DNA of 6,877 nucleotides from contig NZGQ01000013.1 of the NCBI GenBank assembly GCA_002689565.1, positions 1-6,877 on the forward strand, in the 5' to 3' direction. Position 1 is the first letter of the stretch, and each line of letters opens with the position of its first letter. The stretch comes from Methanobacteriota archaeon (GTDB taxonomy: Archaea > Thermoplasmatota > Poseidoniia > Poseidoniales > Poseidoniaceae). Below, one piece after another: positions 6,188 through 6,877 of the stretch. The notes below the pieces were generated by a model. The model searched no databases, was not told the origin of the DNA, and saw nothing but the letters and a program-made list of their open reading frames with translations. Made by a program: the position numbers and the translations under genes.

Positions 6188-6877
6188 TCTGCCAATTTTC
6201 TCTCACCAGGCTCAGTTCACTGCCAACAAAAAAGAAATTTGGAATTGGTACAATAGTGATGGTGCCTTCAGAAGAATAATGCCTGAGTGGGAAGGCATTC
6301 AACCAATGAATGCGGGAAGGCTAGTAGACGGTGATGAGACCGTATTCAAAGTCAAACTTGGACCGTTTAGGCAAAAATGGGTCGCCAGGCATCATAGCGT
6401 AGTAAGCGGGGAATCTTTCGCAGATCGAATGATTAAGGGTCCATTTGGAGCATGGAATCACAATCACGAATTCCAAACCGATTCAAACGGAGTTACATCA
6501 GTAATTGATAATGTGGAGTACAAGCTTCCCTTGCACATACTAACCGGCTGGTCAGCAGGTTTTACCGTACTACCAAGGATGAAGCAGATGTTTGAATTCC
6601 GTAGTGTAAGAGTCGCAAATGACTTGAAACAAATCCAAGCAACAGCGGATTTACCTCGCCAGCGAATACTTGTGTCTGGTTCTACGGGGATGATTGGTTT
6701 GCAACTTTGTGCATTCCTTGAGGCAGCAGGACACGATGTACACAGATTATTACGCCCAAGTACAAAATTACCAACCGATGTCGATTCAACAAAAATCGTG
6801 AGATGGAACGACTTAACAGGAGAAATTCTAGAAGGGGATATGAATGGATTTGACAGTATTATTCACCTTGCAGGAGC
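6171..6877 (+). CDS. TIGR01777/SDR39U1-family protein (SRPBCC domain plus NAD(P)-binding SDR), N-terminal part
   Basis: The first 235 codons are present and the gene continues past the right edge. From the ATG at 6171, residues 7-155 look like an SRPBCC (START-like) lipid or ligand-binding domain: PIFSHQAQF, WNWYNSDGAFRRIMPEW, then FEFRSVRVANDL at its end. A Rossmann domain follows, with RILVSGSTGMIG (165-176, GxxGxxG at G170, G173, G176) and HLAG near the end. This two-domain order is typical of TIGR01777 proteins, often mislabelled cell-division inhibitor SulA; their reaction is not established. Such genes are common beside photolyase in bacterial light-induced clusters. The start is ambiguous. 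ATG 6171 overlaps photolyase by 17 bases and lacks a ribosome site. In-frame CTG 6189 has AGGAGG seven bases upstream and would give the family-like MPIF N-terminus. Confidence 0.87.
   Translation, partial: MRGGSNLPIFSHQAQFTANKKEIWNWYNSDGAFRRIMPEWEGIQPMNAGRLVDGDETVFKVKLGPFRQKWVARHHSVVSGESFADRMIKGPFGAWNHNHEFQTDSNGVTSVIDNVEYKLPLHILTGWSAGFTVLPRMKQMFEFRSVRVANDLKQIQATADLPRQRILVSGSTGMIGLQLCAFLEAAGHDVHRLLRPSTKLPTDVDSTKIVRWNDLTGEILEGDMNGFDSIIHLAG
6176..6181 (+). promoter_or_regulatory. Strong Shine-Dalgarno sequence inside the photolyase 3' end
   Basis: AGGAGG lies seven bases before an in-frame CTG (6189), with the photolyase TAA (6185-6187) between them. It is the clearest ribosome-binding sequence in the window, since most other starts here lack one. 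It would be wrongly placed, downstream of the start, if translation of the SDR gene began at ATG 6171. It argues for coupled initiation at the CTG, although part of the match could simply reflect the codons of the photolyase tail. Confidence 0.45.

Noticed and set aside
6171..6877. Naming the last gene cell-division inhibitor SulA
   Set aside because: SRPBCC plus GxxGxxG Rossmann is the TIGR01777 layout; the SulA label in databases is a historical misannotation and nothing here resembles the SOS inhibitor.
1..6877. tRNA, CRISPR, insertion sequence, terminator hairpin or defence system
   Set aside because: Nearly every base is coding for recognised enzymes; no arrays, inverted terminal repeats, transposase or convergent gene end was seen.

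Overview
The window looks like chromosomal DNA of a planktonic archaeon, most likely a marine Thermoplasmatota such as Marine Group II/III (Poseidoniales-like). This rests on a TrmB-family regulator, on archaeal TATA boxes about 26 bases upstream of start codons (leaderless-type promoters), and on a mix of archaeal and bacterial-type enzymes typical of those genomes. The lineage is inferred; no rRNA or other marker gene is present.

Layout: two gene runs diverge from a 94-bp intergenic region (4035-4128). Leftward on the minus strand run ribA (GTP cyclohydrolase II), a PrxQ-like peroxiredoxin, a long TrmB-type regulator with an extra C-terminal domain, an ABC1/UbiB-family (COQ8-like) kinase, and the first 69 codons of a CrtI-type phytoene desaturase that leaves the window. 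Rightward on the plus strand run a Nudix hydrolase, a class II CPD photolyase, and the first 235 codons of a TIGR01777/SDR39U1-type protein (SRPBCC domain followed by a Rossmann domain) that leaves the window. Gaps inside each run are 0-12 bases, except for 44 bases before the kinase, where an internal TATA box suggests a second promoter for kinase-crtI. Coding density is very high. No gene-free stretch exceeds 100 bases, and I saw no tRNA, rRNA, CRISPR array, insertion sequence or long repeat.

How the genes fit together (inference): the set resembles an archaeal light/oxidative-stress divergon. RibA would feed flavin synthesis; photolyase and phytoene desaturase use FAD; CrtI would make photoprotective carotenoid or a retinal precursor; the peroxiredoxin removes peroxides; the Nudix enzyme may clean up damaged nucleotides; and ABC1 kinases are linked to isoprenoid lipid metabolism. 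The TrmB protein, with a possible V4R-like sensor domain, is the natural candidate for the local regulator. Bacteria have comparable light-inducible clusters around photolyase that often carry a TIGR01777 gene.
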